A stretch of 64,000 nt of DNA from Diphasiastrum complanatum (lineage: Eukaryota > Streptophyta > Lycopodiopsida > Lycopodiales > Lycopodiaceae): the NCBI GenBank assembly GCA_029204225.1, contig CM055111.1:12772697-12836696 (forward strand), given 5' to 3'. Positions 23,555 through 33,959 of this stretch are shown one piece after another; the stretch's first letter is position 1; the number at the start of each line of letters is the position of its first letter. The position numbers were made by a program, and so were the translations under genes. The notes below the pieces were generated by a model. That model was not told where the DNA came from. It saw only the letters and a list, made by a program, of their open reading frames with translations, and made no database searches.

Positions 23555-23950
23555 TCCACAACTTTTCTGGTTCCATGGGTTCAAAGGATGTTAGGTCCTC
23601 CAACTGAACCAGTTCATCTTTTGGGACGAGGATATCCTTTCCACCTAGCCATTCCTTTAACGACTGACATGGAATACAGGATCAACTACAGTCCCTTGAG
23701 GAACATCTAGCTAAGTGGGTCAATTGTGTTTTTTTGCAATCTTGTAAGGATCATTATATCTCGGAGACAATTTTAAACATATTTTTGTGGGTAGTATCTC
23801 AAAATCTTTTGGGAATTTGAGATACACCCAATGTCCAATCTCAAATTCTCAAGGCCAGCGACTTTGGTTAGCATAGAATTGTGCTCTAGCTTGAGCTGAT
23901 TTAATGCTTTCTTTGGCCACTTACAACATTTCTTACAATTGCCTACACCA
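23555..23950 (-). pseudogene. Ty3/Gypsy integrase C-terminal relic
   Basis: The minus strand shows FYANQSRWP, FEIGHWVYLKF, KLSPRYNDPYKIAKKH, a PQGTVVDPVFHVS block and KDILVPKDELVQLEDL, in order but in different frames. These correspond to the C-terminal (GPY/F-type) part of chromovirus-like Gypsy integrases, from the DWVYLKL-type segment through LSPRYYGPF and HPVFHVS. Stops interrupt it (near 23773 and 23710). No other part of the element is adjacent. It may have inserted into, or been brought into, the PAP locus. Confidence 0.75.
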
Positions 23951-24303
23951 AATGGATCCTAGTCCATACTAGGGACAATAGAGAGGACTAGAGCTGGGGT
24001 TGAGAAAAATTTTCACCTTCCCAAAACTTTTAATGTCTTGCATAATTTTTTAGGTCAACTTTTATAAATTCTCTCTACGTTACTTGACTAATATATTTTA
24101 TGGAAGAGTCCAAAAGGTAGAATTTTCAAGCTGAGAAATGGTCTGAATAGAATATTTTTAATTATAGCTCCATACAAAGACAATATAACAATTGGTAATC
24201 GACACACTTAGATGATTGAGGACTCAATGCGACATTGAGATACATCACACAATGCACATGCACAAGGCATTCATAATTCTACTATTTCCTACTGAGTTCT
24301 AAC

Positions 24304-24395
24304 CATAGTTGCACTGCGTTTCTGAAACGCGTTTCTGAAAAGCGTTTTGGAAATATGGAATTTTTTTCCAGAAACGTTTTTTTAAATTTTTTTTT
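24304..24395. repeat. Left candidate subterminal repeats of the hAT element
   Basis: GCGTTTCTGAAACGCGTTTC followed by TGAAAAGCG (from 24317), and CCAGAAACGTTTTTTT near 24369. Closely related words (GAAACGCGATTC, CCAGAAACGTTTTTTA) occur on the other side of the transposase gene at 28674-28765. hAT transposases bind short subterminal repeats through the BED finger. Exact termini and an 8-bp target duplication were not found. Confidence 0.5.
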
Positions 24396-24580
24396 GTTTT
24401 GGTTTTTTTTTGTGCAATATGGGTATTAGGTGAAAGCTCTAATTAAGAGCATAATTACTGTGTATTTTGCCGAACGTTTCGGGTGTAGGATGGTCTAGTT
24501 TAGGTGCATTAACTCCTAGGTTTACGCTTTAACTCCCAGGTGCATTAATAAAAAAACATGATGCCCCAAAATTTAACTCC

Positions 24581-24585
<5 letters not shown>

Positions 24586-24641
<56 letters not shown>
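24586..24641. repeat. (CT)n microsatellite
   Basis: An uninterrupted CT run of about 28 units. A second run of about 17 units lies at 24792-24825, between the left hAT repeats and the transposase 3' end. Confidence 0.95.
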
Positions 24642-24646
<5 letters not shown>

Positions 24647-24789
24647 CTCTCTCAGATCCAACAAACTAAACAAAAATGCTGAATCATGCTAAACAAAAAC
24701 CATGCTAAGTGTTCTAAACCAATCACCATACTGCATCGTCCTAAACCGTACTGAAGCATTTTTCAACCATATGGAATCGTTTTTCAACC

Positions 24790-24791
<2 letters not shown>

Positions 24792-24825
<34 letters not shown>
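24792..24825. repeat. (CT)n microsatellite, second array
   Basis: An uninterrupted CT run inside a short duplicated neighbourhood of CAACCATA...GAATCGTT words, 120 bases before the hAT gene 3' end. Confidence 0.9.
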
Positions 24826-24828
<3 letters not shown>

Positions 24829-24946
24829 GAACAGTACTGAATCGTTACACTGCTGTGAATAGGATCATCGTAATATATAATATCGGGCCACATGGCACCA
24901 AAATGGAGTACAATGATGTTCCATGAACATAATGAAAACTATACAA

Positions 24947-27900
24947 CTAAGGCTCGTCAGAGTCATGGTAGGAACCATCATCTGAATCTGTGCCTGACTG
25001 CAGATCCCAAGGGTCTGTAGATGAATCAGAACTGGAGGGAGCCATATGCCGTGGTGTGGCCCTGGCTCTGCCGTGTGCTCTGGCTCTCTGCTGCGTGCTC
25101 TGGCTCTGGATCCTCCCCCTGCCTCTACCTCTGCCTCTGCCTCTCTCCCCTCCTCTGCCCCCCCTATGCCTGCCCCCACCCCCTGTGTCTACCCCTGCGT
25201 GTCTGTGTGTCAGGTGACTGTGATCCAACGCCCTGGGATGGCCCTACCCACTGTGATGATGCCTGGCCGACGACTGCCTGTGATGCTCCACTCCTGTCTA
25301 CAAAAAGCGAACTCAGCCCCCCCCTCCCAAAACCTCTAGGTCTCCCCCTAGGCCTACGTGTAGGAATGGCTGGCTCCTCCTCTGTCTCCGCATCAGGGTC
25401 CACCAGCAAGTCAGCAAGGTCATCCCCCTGTGCCTCCGCCCCCATCTCCTCATCCTCCTCCGTATCCCCCTCAACCCACTCCTCCTCCTGATAGTCAGCC
25501 CCGAGCTCCTCTCCACCCTCCAAGCCCTCATCATCCCCCTCCTCATCCCTAGCGCTCTGCCTGTCTGCCCTCCTCGAACGCCGTAGAGCCCGTGCGTCAG
25601 CCTGCGCCTGTCTATATAGATCTCTATAGATCTCATCATCCATCTCCTCCTGCGTGGGTGGTGCCCGACGAGCAGTAGCTGCCGAATCCACCAAGCAAGT
25701 GTCAGGGTTCACCTGCAAGCAAAAACAGTACATTGTTGTCAGCAATTCATTGCATAATTCAAAAGCAATTCAGTTCGTCAAAGCACAGCAAGAAACAGGG
25801 GGTGATGATGTGACTCACCTCGAGCATCTGTCCCCCTCCTCGTGTGCGCCTCAGCATACGACCGTTGGTGTTCACAAACGCCAATCGCCTACACTGCTTG
25901 ATGGACAACCTGTTCCTCTTCTGCGTGTGATACAAGGCCCAGGTGCTCCAATTTCGCTCGCAAGCTCCCACTGAACAGTCCTGTGCAAGGACTCTCTCGG
26001 CCAGTCGTCGCAGGTCACCTGTGCCGTGCCCATGGTAGCCCCACCATGAAACAGGCCTCAACATATCCTCCCTCCGCCGACTCTGCTCTCCATCGAAAGG
26101 AAACTGGTAGCGCTCAAAGATCAGCAGCTGGTATGCAATGTTAGTGAGCATCGGACCTGTTGGCAGAAGAAAAAACATGGCTCGTGTAAGTCCTCTTGAA
26201 TTCACACACTAGCAATGAGCACACTACAGTCGCTACTGCAATACTTAGCCTACCAAGCAATTTATCACACGTACCTGGTCCAGGCCATACGCGCTCCGTG
26301 TACTCCACCCATCCCCGGTGCAGCTCCCGATCGTCCCGATCCCGAGTCTCGTGCCACAAGGGGTGCAATATGTGGGCTACGGCGTGGATGGGTTGGTGGA
26401 AGTAGTCCCATCTGGCCTCCCAGATACGTGAGATCTCGCGCCTCCTGCAGTAGGCAAATCACAACAATCATGTAACCATAGCTGCCATAGCATAAAAAAA
26501 TCGAATTAGACTTGAGTGAGAAACAACAAACTAGACACTGAAGAGTCATACCTGTGCTCGACCAAGGCTGACGTCTGAATCCCCTCGCCGATGCGGTCCA
26601 TGAACTCGTAAATGAGGCCGAGAGTGCACCCCTCACGGTCTACCAGGCGCAACACTCTGAAAATGGGTAGAAGGACCCCAGCAATCTCCTCAGCATCTCT
26701 CCAGAACGGCTCACCGAACACAGTGGACCGGAAAAACGTCGCATGTGGGACGTCCATGAACTCTCGGAAGGACTCGCTGGAAACCATCCGCCGCAATGCG
26801 TCCTTCACTAATACTAATCGCTCTAGCACAAAAAGTAAAAGGCAAAGCATGTGGGTGCTGGCTTCTTTAGGTTCAAGTGCGAGAAGGTGCGGAATAGGGC
26901 CAGCACACGCCTCTTCCTGGTAACAAAAGTGACCAGGCGCATGGCCGTAGAAGCAACCTGCAACACAGACATCCAGTGAAAAATTTAGATGTGTTTAGCA
27001 GCATGGAGCAGGCGTCAATCAAGATAGCATGGCAAATGGAGAAACCAATACCTCTCTGATCCATGGAAGTGCACACAGGTCATGGATGAGCAAGTCTATA
27101 CAATGCGCAGCACAAGGTGTCCACACAATGCTGGGGTGCTCCCTCGTCATAATCTCTCCCATTTGCTTGCAGTTCGAAGCGTTGCCCGTGACAACCTGAA
27201 CCACATGCTCCATCTCTGATAACCTCCCATATAAAATCGGCTGTGATGGCGTCACCACCTCGAGTGGCATCCACGCCACGTAGGAATACTGTGCCAAGCG
27301 GGCAAGAAACCAAGACATTGATGACGGATTGCCGACGAATGTCGGTCCATCCATCACTCAATATCGTGCATCCATACCTGCCACAAAACACCCATTAGCC
27401 GAATGCAAAAATTGTGCCACGAGTCAACCCTAAACGCATGCAATGGGTTTATGAAAACAAAGTACTTACATCTGCCAAGCTGAGTGAATGGAACTCAGGT
27501 CCCGCGTAATGGTCTCCTCCTCCTGACGAACCATCCTGCCTCACAATGCCTCTCGTCTGGGAGGCGTCCATGTAGCATCCACGGCTGCCATCTGTGCGCA
27601 AAACTCTCTGAACACCCAAGTGTCAGCAATAGCAAAGGAAATGCCGCACTCGTAAAAGAACTGGCCAGCAAGTCGAGTGCACCGGGCATGCTGCTCTCTC
27701 TGCCACCCGCATCGATCAAGGGTCTGCTGTCTGGGCCTAACCTCTCTGTGCTGTGCACATGGTGCTCGTGTTCTAACACGTGAACCGGATGGCTGATCTG
27801 TGGGTGTATCACTCTCTCTGTGAGGACCTATCGAACCATGTGCTGCATCTGCCGCCGAAGAAGAGGAGGGACGAGAAGGACCCGCTGCTGCTGATCCAAC

Positions 27901-28476
27901 CTGCTCATGTGACGCTCTCCCCTCTGAAGTAAGCCCTGCTGCTGCGGGTGGAACTGGAGTGGCACTGCCTGGACCATGCACTGCACCTAAACCCTGCCAA
28001 GAACGTGCTGTACTAGGCTTTGCACCCGTAGTAGGCCGTGCCTGCATACCTGTGACCCCTGCCTGTGAACCTGCAGTTGCTCCTGCCCCCTGTTCCTGTC
28101 TCTGTTCCTGTCCCTGTCCAGAAACCTATGATGCAACACCCTGTCTCTGTCCCAGTCCCTGTCCCTGTCCAGAAACCTGTGATGCAGCACCGTGCCCGTA
28201 CGTAATAGACAACCTCTGTCTCTCCTCATCGGAAATCCTGGGGCAATCAGATATGCCCAATGCCCGCCCACCCAGCCCTCTGACCCTCAGTAAGTGAGCC
28301 CTAACCCTGGTAAGTGATCCTGTGAAGAGACCACCACAATGCAAGCATCTCCATCTATGGACTCCCGAGCCATGGGGTGTAGCCACATCCCCCTCAGTAA
28401 GCTCAACCTCGCCCCAAGGCCTCGGCCCTGCACCGGCATCGTGTCCACACGAGATCAAACCTGCGAACAAAAACAA
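24947..28476 (-). pseudogene. hAT-superfamily transposase (BED finger, DUF659, hAT dimerisation), six inferred exons
   Basis: Exons read on the minus strand: 28460-27470, 27377-27052, 26957-26552, 26444-26275, 26156-25819, 25712-24947; introns are 92-118 bp with GT...AG. Exon 1 has a BED finger (WRCLHCGGLFTGSLTRVRAHL then GISDC), a Gln/Gly-rich linker and the RLAGQFFYECGISFAIAD start of DUF659. Exon 2 has GCTILSDGWTD and VTGNASNCK...WTPCAAHCIDLL. Exon 4 has WEARWDYFHQPIHAVAHILH. Exon 5 has the dimerisation region (PVSWWGYHG, CSVGACERNWSTW). Exon 6 is acidic, then RG-rich. Two premature stops read as C-to-T changes (28126-28128, 27541-27543). Frameshifts lie near 27215, 26830 and 25180. It would cut and paste hAT DNA in the nucleus but is now dead. 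The GC-rich codons contrast with the AT-rich surroundings. Confidence 0.88.
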
Positions 28477-28659
28477 GCAAACAACTGTTCAGTAGAAGAA
28501 AACACACTGCATTGAAAAACATTACCAGCCTAAAACAGAGCTGAACACATCCGAGCACGCATCACATTGATTCTAGCAAGATCATAGCAACTGCCAAAAA
28601 ACACACGAGACAGGGCGAGGGATAGAATAATTCCAGTGCGAGCGAAAACGGGCGACTGA

Positions 28660-28775
28660 CGCTCTAGTTGCACCGAAACGCGATTCTGGGGCTGAGCGTT
28701 TCGAAAATCGCGTTTATGAGAAACGCGATTCTCAGCCCAGAATCGTTCCAGAAACGTTTTTTAAAAAAAATAGTA
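28660..28775. repeat. Right candidate subterminal repeats of the hAT element
   Basis: The segment holds GAAACGCGATTCTGGGGCTGA, GCGTTTCGAAAATCGCGTTT, GAGAAACGCGATTC and CCAGAAACGTTTTTTAAAA. GATTCTGGGGCTGA and TCAGCCCAGAATC form an imperfect inverted pair. Compare the cluster at 24304-24395. Confidence 0.5.
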
Positions 28776-31630
28776 AATAAAAATTTTTGAACACCTCTTC
28801 ACGGCCAGAATCGCGCCAGCCGTGGAGGTGTTAATTTTTTTTGTTTTGAGCTGTAGGCATCGGATCTTGGCGTGTGGATAATCGACAGGCATCTACTCAG
28901 CGATACGGAGGTGGTGTGCATGGTGCCAGGGGGATCTGAGCTTTGTGGAGATCGAAACGATCAGTTTTCGATTTTTGGTAAGTGTAGGCTTGTTTTTTTG
29001 CAAGTCTTGACATTGAACTGTAGGCAACCAAATCAAGCGCAGTTTGGCTCTAGACCACCTTTCTTCATGCCCACGGTGATTCCTACGGGGTCAGTTTCAA
29101 CCATTACGGCACACCTTGCGAGCTTTGAACACCACAATCCAAATGCTTGTTTTTTTTTGCCATTTTCAGAAAATGGCTTATGGGCAACCGATTCAGGTGG
29201 TGTCTGAGCCTAGAATGCATTTCCACATGCCTGCAGAGACTCCTGTGACCTCCGTTCTGCCCGTCTACGTCCGTAGCACAAATTTCAATTTTGTTGCCCT
29301 AATTCCATGTTTTTTAGGGTTTAGGGTTAGAGCATCGTGCAAGCATCCGCCAGTAGTGTGGTTTAGGCCTGCACTGGACTCATAGACGCCTGCAAGGACT
29401 CCCATGCTCTCCCTTGTGTGGTTACATGTGTTGTGTTATTTCACATTGTATTGTACACTATTTGATCTTACAACAAGTTAAGTTAATCTAGGCCCTCCAT
29501 TCTCTAGTAGGTTAAGCCTTAGAGGAGGAGATTTAGTTTCGGGTTTTATCATTGTGGTTTCAGCTGCTAAGAAGAGAAAAGAGAAAAGAGAAAAGAGTGG
29601 ATCTTACCCTCAGAATACTCACCACCATGCTCATTGCTATCTTTCTTGTATCCATATCCATGCTAGTTGGGAAAAGCTTTAGTGAGGGTTAGTTGGGAGA
29701 AGCCATAGCTTGTGCTAGTTGGGAGCCATAGAGTGATAGAGGATACTTTTAAGCTAACACTTGTGAAGATTGATCATGCGTAGTTACTCTTGGATAGTTC
29801 TTTGAGTGTAATAGTTCAACTGGAGCACCTAAAGTTGCTTATGTGGCAGGATGGCACAAGAATCTTGGGCATTTCTTGTTGCTATTCTGGTGGGTCATAA
29901 GAATATTGTTGTTCGTACTTTCAAGTTACTGCTTACTTTGTTTTTTATCCCTTTTACTGTTCCATCTTCCCTTTCTGAGCTATCGTTATCTACCTCTATG
30001 ATGGTCATTCCTACATGAAACAATTCCCACATGAAATTTCTATTCAGAGCTGTCGCTTACAATCTAGGTTACCATGGATCCCTTCACAATTCTATCAAGG
30101 GTTTTCTTTTTGTGCTAAGTCAATGACTGTTGCTTCTACCAGGTTCACAACGCTCTAGTTTTCTATCCTGTATCATCTACCACTGCGAAAGTCCTAGTCC
30201 ATGTGGATGGTATGGCATGGTATCTGTGGCATTCCTATTGATTCATTTATTTAGAATTGTTTGTTTCTAGGGATGACACGATATTTATTCTTTTTCTATA
30301 GCACTGTTATTGCACTATTTGCCCACGGCCATCATCATGAATGATGCGTCTACTTGGCATTCTTGGTCCATTCCTAAGGGAGCATTTTAGGCTCTAACTT
30401 CTCCACCAACATATACATTTCGGCAACTTCTTCAATCTATGCATTTTGCTACATTATTTTGTGGCATTATCATCTTCCTTTTTGCAGCATCTGTATTTTT
30501 TATTGAGTTACATCCCTTACTGACATGGACATCTATATGGCCCATGGCTCCAAACGTTGATTAAATATCATTTGGACCATACCCTCTGGACACTTGGCCC
30601 AATCATTTAAGATGTGGCATCTGTTATGGAATTTAGGAAATATCTGACCATTATCAGGCCTCCAGAGGTAGGGCACAAATCCTAACCCTAGAATGGATCC
30701 TCATACACTTTAAATAGACCGGAAGGCATCAATATCAATGGATATGATTGAGAGACAACTTTTAGAGCAGCTTACATCAGTTTAATGTAGCTTCAATTTA
30801 AGTACTTCATACTATTGTAATCAAGTTCTTGTACTACATCAAATTGATCTACAGTTTTGCAGTCTTCTCTCAATGTGTGTGTGTGTGTGTGTGTGATGAT
30901 TTGCTCATACCTGTGTGCATGTCAAACCTCTTACTGAAAATGGTAAGGTGATTTTGGTCCTTTGTTGGTTTACCAGTTTTGTTTTCTCCATTCATCAGTA
31001 ACTCTGAAAATTATAAGTCTACCTTTGAAGAACCTGTTTAAAGGTAGAGAGCAAGCTGGATATCAGGGCCAGAAAGATGAACCTGAAGAGGAAAAAATAT
31101 TGAACCAATCTATCTGCTAGAATGAGAAAACTTGTCATATCTTTGTTGCTTTGGGAGCCTACCTTACGCATACCTTGAAATACCTTTTGTGTAGTCCAAA
31201 AGCATGTTATGATTGTAATAGGTGCAGGAAGCATACTATCTAGATTTAGTTTGCAGTTTGCTTCTTGTGATGATTACATGGAATTGTTTGCAGTAATTCA
31301 TAACCTTAATGTGTGATAGCAGTACTCATATGGATGCCATCTTTTTCTAGATCTTGATAGCCGAGGATTCTAGTATTTATCAAAGTCTTAATTTTCATAG
31401 AACTAGATGGTCTGAAGTGATATTTGGAATTTTGATTATAAGATAAGTACTTTAAAATATATACTTTGAAAGGAGGACTCTTGTGATAAGTTTGGCATAA
31501 CCCGTGGAACCTCTCCTGTACTTACTTACATAAACTTTTTACAGTCATCTTTACAGTCGTTACATGATAACAAAAGATGCCATATTCCAAGATAGAATTG
31601 AAGTTTGAAACTCAAAGTGCTAACTTCACC
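28776..31630. other. Intergenic DNA, no gene recognised
   Basis: The frames at 28872-29385 are not protein-like. A TTTAGGGTTTAGGGTTAG stretch near 29317 resembles plant telomere repeats, but only about two units. A (GT)n run lies near 30876-30895. The stretch 30540-30840 has LTR-like features (TTTAAATAGACC, GTAATCAAGTTCTTGTAC) reminiscent of the AGTTA element's LTR, but the match is too weak to call. Confidence 0.4.
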
Positions 31631-31634
31631 AGAC

Positions 31635-32531
31635 CTGTTCACTCTGAGGATCCCAGGAGTGCTCTGTTGACATAATTGTGAAATGCACTGGCCCCTGCTC
31701 AATAGAGTACCAGGGTTTGTCTTTTCCTTGTGTTGGCATTTGAAAATATGTTTCATATGGAACCCACACTCACCACCTGAGTCTAGTCCACAATAAACTG
31801 ATCCAGATCCAGGGAAGTCCCTGACATGAAAGGTCACTGCATTAATAACAAACCCAACTATATGATGTTGCTATTCTGTAGACTTAGAAAGACTATAAAG
31901 AAAAAGCAGCTGTTCTAACGTACACTAGGATGTACCACTCGACAAGCTAGAAACCTTCAGGATGCTTAAGTAGCACAAATTGTCTTCTTTGAAACAGTCC
32001 AAAGTACATTGACGCTAAAATGCAAAGACAGAATGGATAATAAACAGAATTATTTTGTGTTACTACATGCGATTTTTAGGGCCAGTTTCAGAAACACTTT
32101 TGCACTTGATGTTATTGCTCATGCAATATGAACATACAAAAGCAACACAACCCAGATGCCAATTCAATTAATGAAAGCCTTTAAAAGTTAGCAGAAGGCA
32201 TAGAGTGACAGTAAAAACGATTTACAGAGAAGCATTTACACTCCAGTAACCAGATATGAGTGTGAAACAGGCATGATGGTCACCTAGCAAGAACTAGGAA
32301 TCAACAAAACCAGTGAGCATATATCTCCATCAAACTTCCTAACCTTTCATGATTGCCAACAGCAGTCATGTAAGGAACACGAGATGCCACTGAACCAATC
32401 ATTTCCAGAAAAAAGTCCCATTCAGCAAGAAAGCCAGTAGCATAGCTGATATCCCCAATATGGTAGATCATGTCAACATCACCGGTGCTTACTTCTTTGG
32501 CAACTGCATCTATGACTTTCAGTGACCCTGG
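31635..32531 (-). pseudogene. Purple acid phosphatase, two central exons with a frameshift
   Basis: Minus-strand exon 32531-32344 (after TACACAG, ends AAAG|GTTAGG) encodes 62 residues starting PGSLKVIDAVAKEV. It includes the metallophosphatase signatures HIGDISYATGF and GNHE, the second and third metal-binding blocks of the family. Exon 31820-31635 (after GTCAG, ends CAG|GTCTGG) begins DFPGSGSVYCGLDSGGECG. One base is missing at about 31763-31765; beyond it the family sequence (YETYFQMPTQGKD, WYSIEQG, STEHSWD) continues in another frame. With one base restored in length the exon phases would match. These exons belong to the same PAP group as the three exons at 20.7-22.6 kb but face the opposite way. 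Upstream and downstream exons were not found. It could be the displaced, inverted 3' part of that gene or a separate pseudogene. Confidence 0.8.
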
Positions 32532-32910
32532 CTGTGTATTCCAATAGTACACAATCAAGTGGCATGATTAAGGCCAAGACAAAAGCTGCGTCGACCGAAG
32601 TAGAAAAAGAAATTTCACTGCAAGCTTGTTAGGAGCATACTTATAAGTTGGAAATAATCCATTCCAGACATCATTAGAAACTTGCTTAGGCTTCGAATGT
32701 GGCATGTCAGTGAACCACACAAATAACAATCAAATTTTATGTTAGATCTGGCTCATCTTGCACTAAGAAAAGGTTCAAACTCTACGTAATTTATAAAAGC
32801 ACCTCATTCTGTGGAAAGGTAGAGAGCTCTATTTTGTGTAGGCTTATCCTACTTCAAAATAGAGATGTGAATGGAGATTGTGCAACTATCACTCGTCATC
32901 TTTCTGCAAA

Positions 32911-33150
32911 CTATGCACTATTACATCGGGCTTCCTTTGTGGATCGTTCCCCCAAACATAGACGTTGCATGAATGCCCGAGATGTGTTGAAGACCATAAC
33001 TTTGGTCTTCACAATGTTCACAGACAAACTCCATCGTGAACAGAAAGAGCATAAAACATCTAAATGTCTTTGTAACCCCTCTCTGGAACGTGACATGAGT
33101 GCAACGTCATCAACATACAGTAGAATCGAGATCAGTTTGGGATCCGAACT
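32911..33150 (-). pseudogene. LINE reverse transcriptase fragment
   Basis: On the minus strand, SILLYVDDVALMS followed by GLQRHLDVLCSFCSRWSLSV and NIVKTKVMVFN is the palm and thumb region of a non-LTR retrotransposon RT, with the catalytic YVDD and the NxxKTKVM motif typical of LINE elements. A stop lies just upstream of the palm, and everything N-terminal (endonuclease, fingers) is missing. It adjoins the ORF1-like relic at 33180, so an internal deletion has fused the two. Confidence 0.75.
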
Positions 33151-33159
33151 TTATCTATT

Positions 33160-33845
33160 CCATTGCTATGATGAGCCAGAGTAGTGTTCAAGAAATTACT
33201 TGCTTCCTGTAACGCATTTTGGGTGTCAGGAATGCCACGGACTTTAACATTATGTGATTTTTGTTCTCTTAGTTTTTCTTCTGATAAAGTGGCAGCAATG
33301 AAACTTGACATATGATTACCTTCATTACTGTTTTTGAGGAGTGATGCCCAAGATTTGGTAGATTCCTTGTGTTGGGTCAGCTAATGTTGTAATTCCTGGA
33401 TCTTTGTTGCAGCACCACCATTAAGTGGAGGAATGGCACGATATTCTATAAATGCTGTCCACAATCGACTCTTTTTCTCCTGTAGGTGAGTTGCTTCTTA
33501 TCTCAATGATTGGACCTCAGCTTTGAGTAACTTCAGTTCACAGGCAAGAAAGTTTTTAAAGGCTTTGGTTGTACATAGTCCACCGTAGAAAGAAAGGTAG
33601 TAAGAGGGCGGCTGGGGTATGAGGATCAAAAATGTCTGGGGAAGGGTAGACCGTAGGAACGGGGACAATTGGAGATGGAGAGGGAGGAGGCCCGAGAGTA
33701 GAAACGGGCACCTGCTGCGCAGCAGCAGGGGAATGCTGCTGTGTAGGAGCAGGGAGGTGGGTGGGGAAGGAAGGGGGCAGGGGAGGTGGTAGGGGGAGCA
33801 TGGGCTCCTCCTTACCTTCCTTGCCATGGGGGGGTGGGGGATCAC
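33160..33845 (-). pseudogene. LINE ORF1-like relic (proline-rich start, coiled coil, RNA-binding segment)
   Basis: A minus-strand reading frame starts with a Pro/Leu-rich stretch (33845 to about 33600) and passes into a coiled-coil-like segment (LACELKLLKAEVQSL, near 33545). After stops it continues with ATHLQEKKSRLWTAF and EEKLREQKSHNVKVRGIPD, the last block resembling the start of the RRM in L1-type ORF1 proteins (N-hydrophobic-RI/VRGIP). The two stops (about 33500 and 33384) can be explained as CAA to TAA and CAG to TAG. ORF1 proteins coat LINE RNA. The frame breaks before the C-terminal domain and meets the RT fragment. Confidence 0.55.
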
Positions 33846-33871
33846 AAATCCATAGCTGGAGGAGGGCGCTG

Positions 33872-33874
<3 letters not shown>

Positions 33875-33944
<70 letters not shown>

Positions 33945-33956
33945 GGGGGGGGGGGG
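33875..33956. repeat. (GA)n microsatellite followed by poly-G
   Basis: A GA run of about 34 units with one AA interruption near 33936, then 13 or so consecutive G bases. It lies just upstream (minus strand) of the LINE ORF1-like start. Confidence 0.95.
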
Positions 33957-33959
33957 TCT

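Noticed and set aside
24990-25491. Plus-strand frames opposite the hAT gene
   Set aside because: Shadows of the GC-rich, Arg/Gly- and Asp/Glu-coding minus strand, with no independent motifs.
29315-29336. Telomere-like TTTAGGGTTTAGGGTTAG
   Set aside because: Only about two units; too short to call an interstitial telomere tract.
30540-30845. Possible diverged LTR of the AGTTA family
   Set aside because: A TATA-like word and a similar word order are suggestive, but there is no primer site, no clear edges and no partner LTR.
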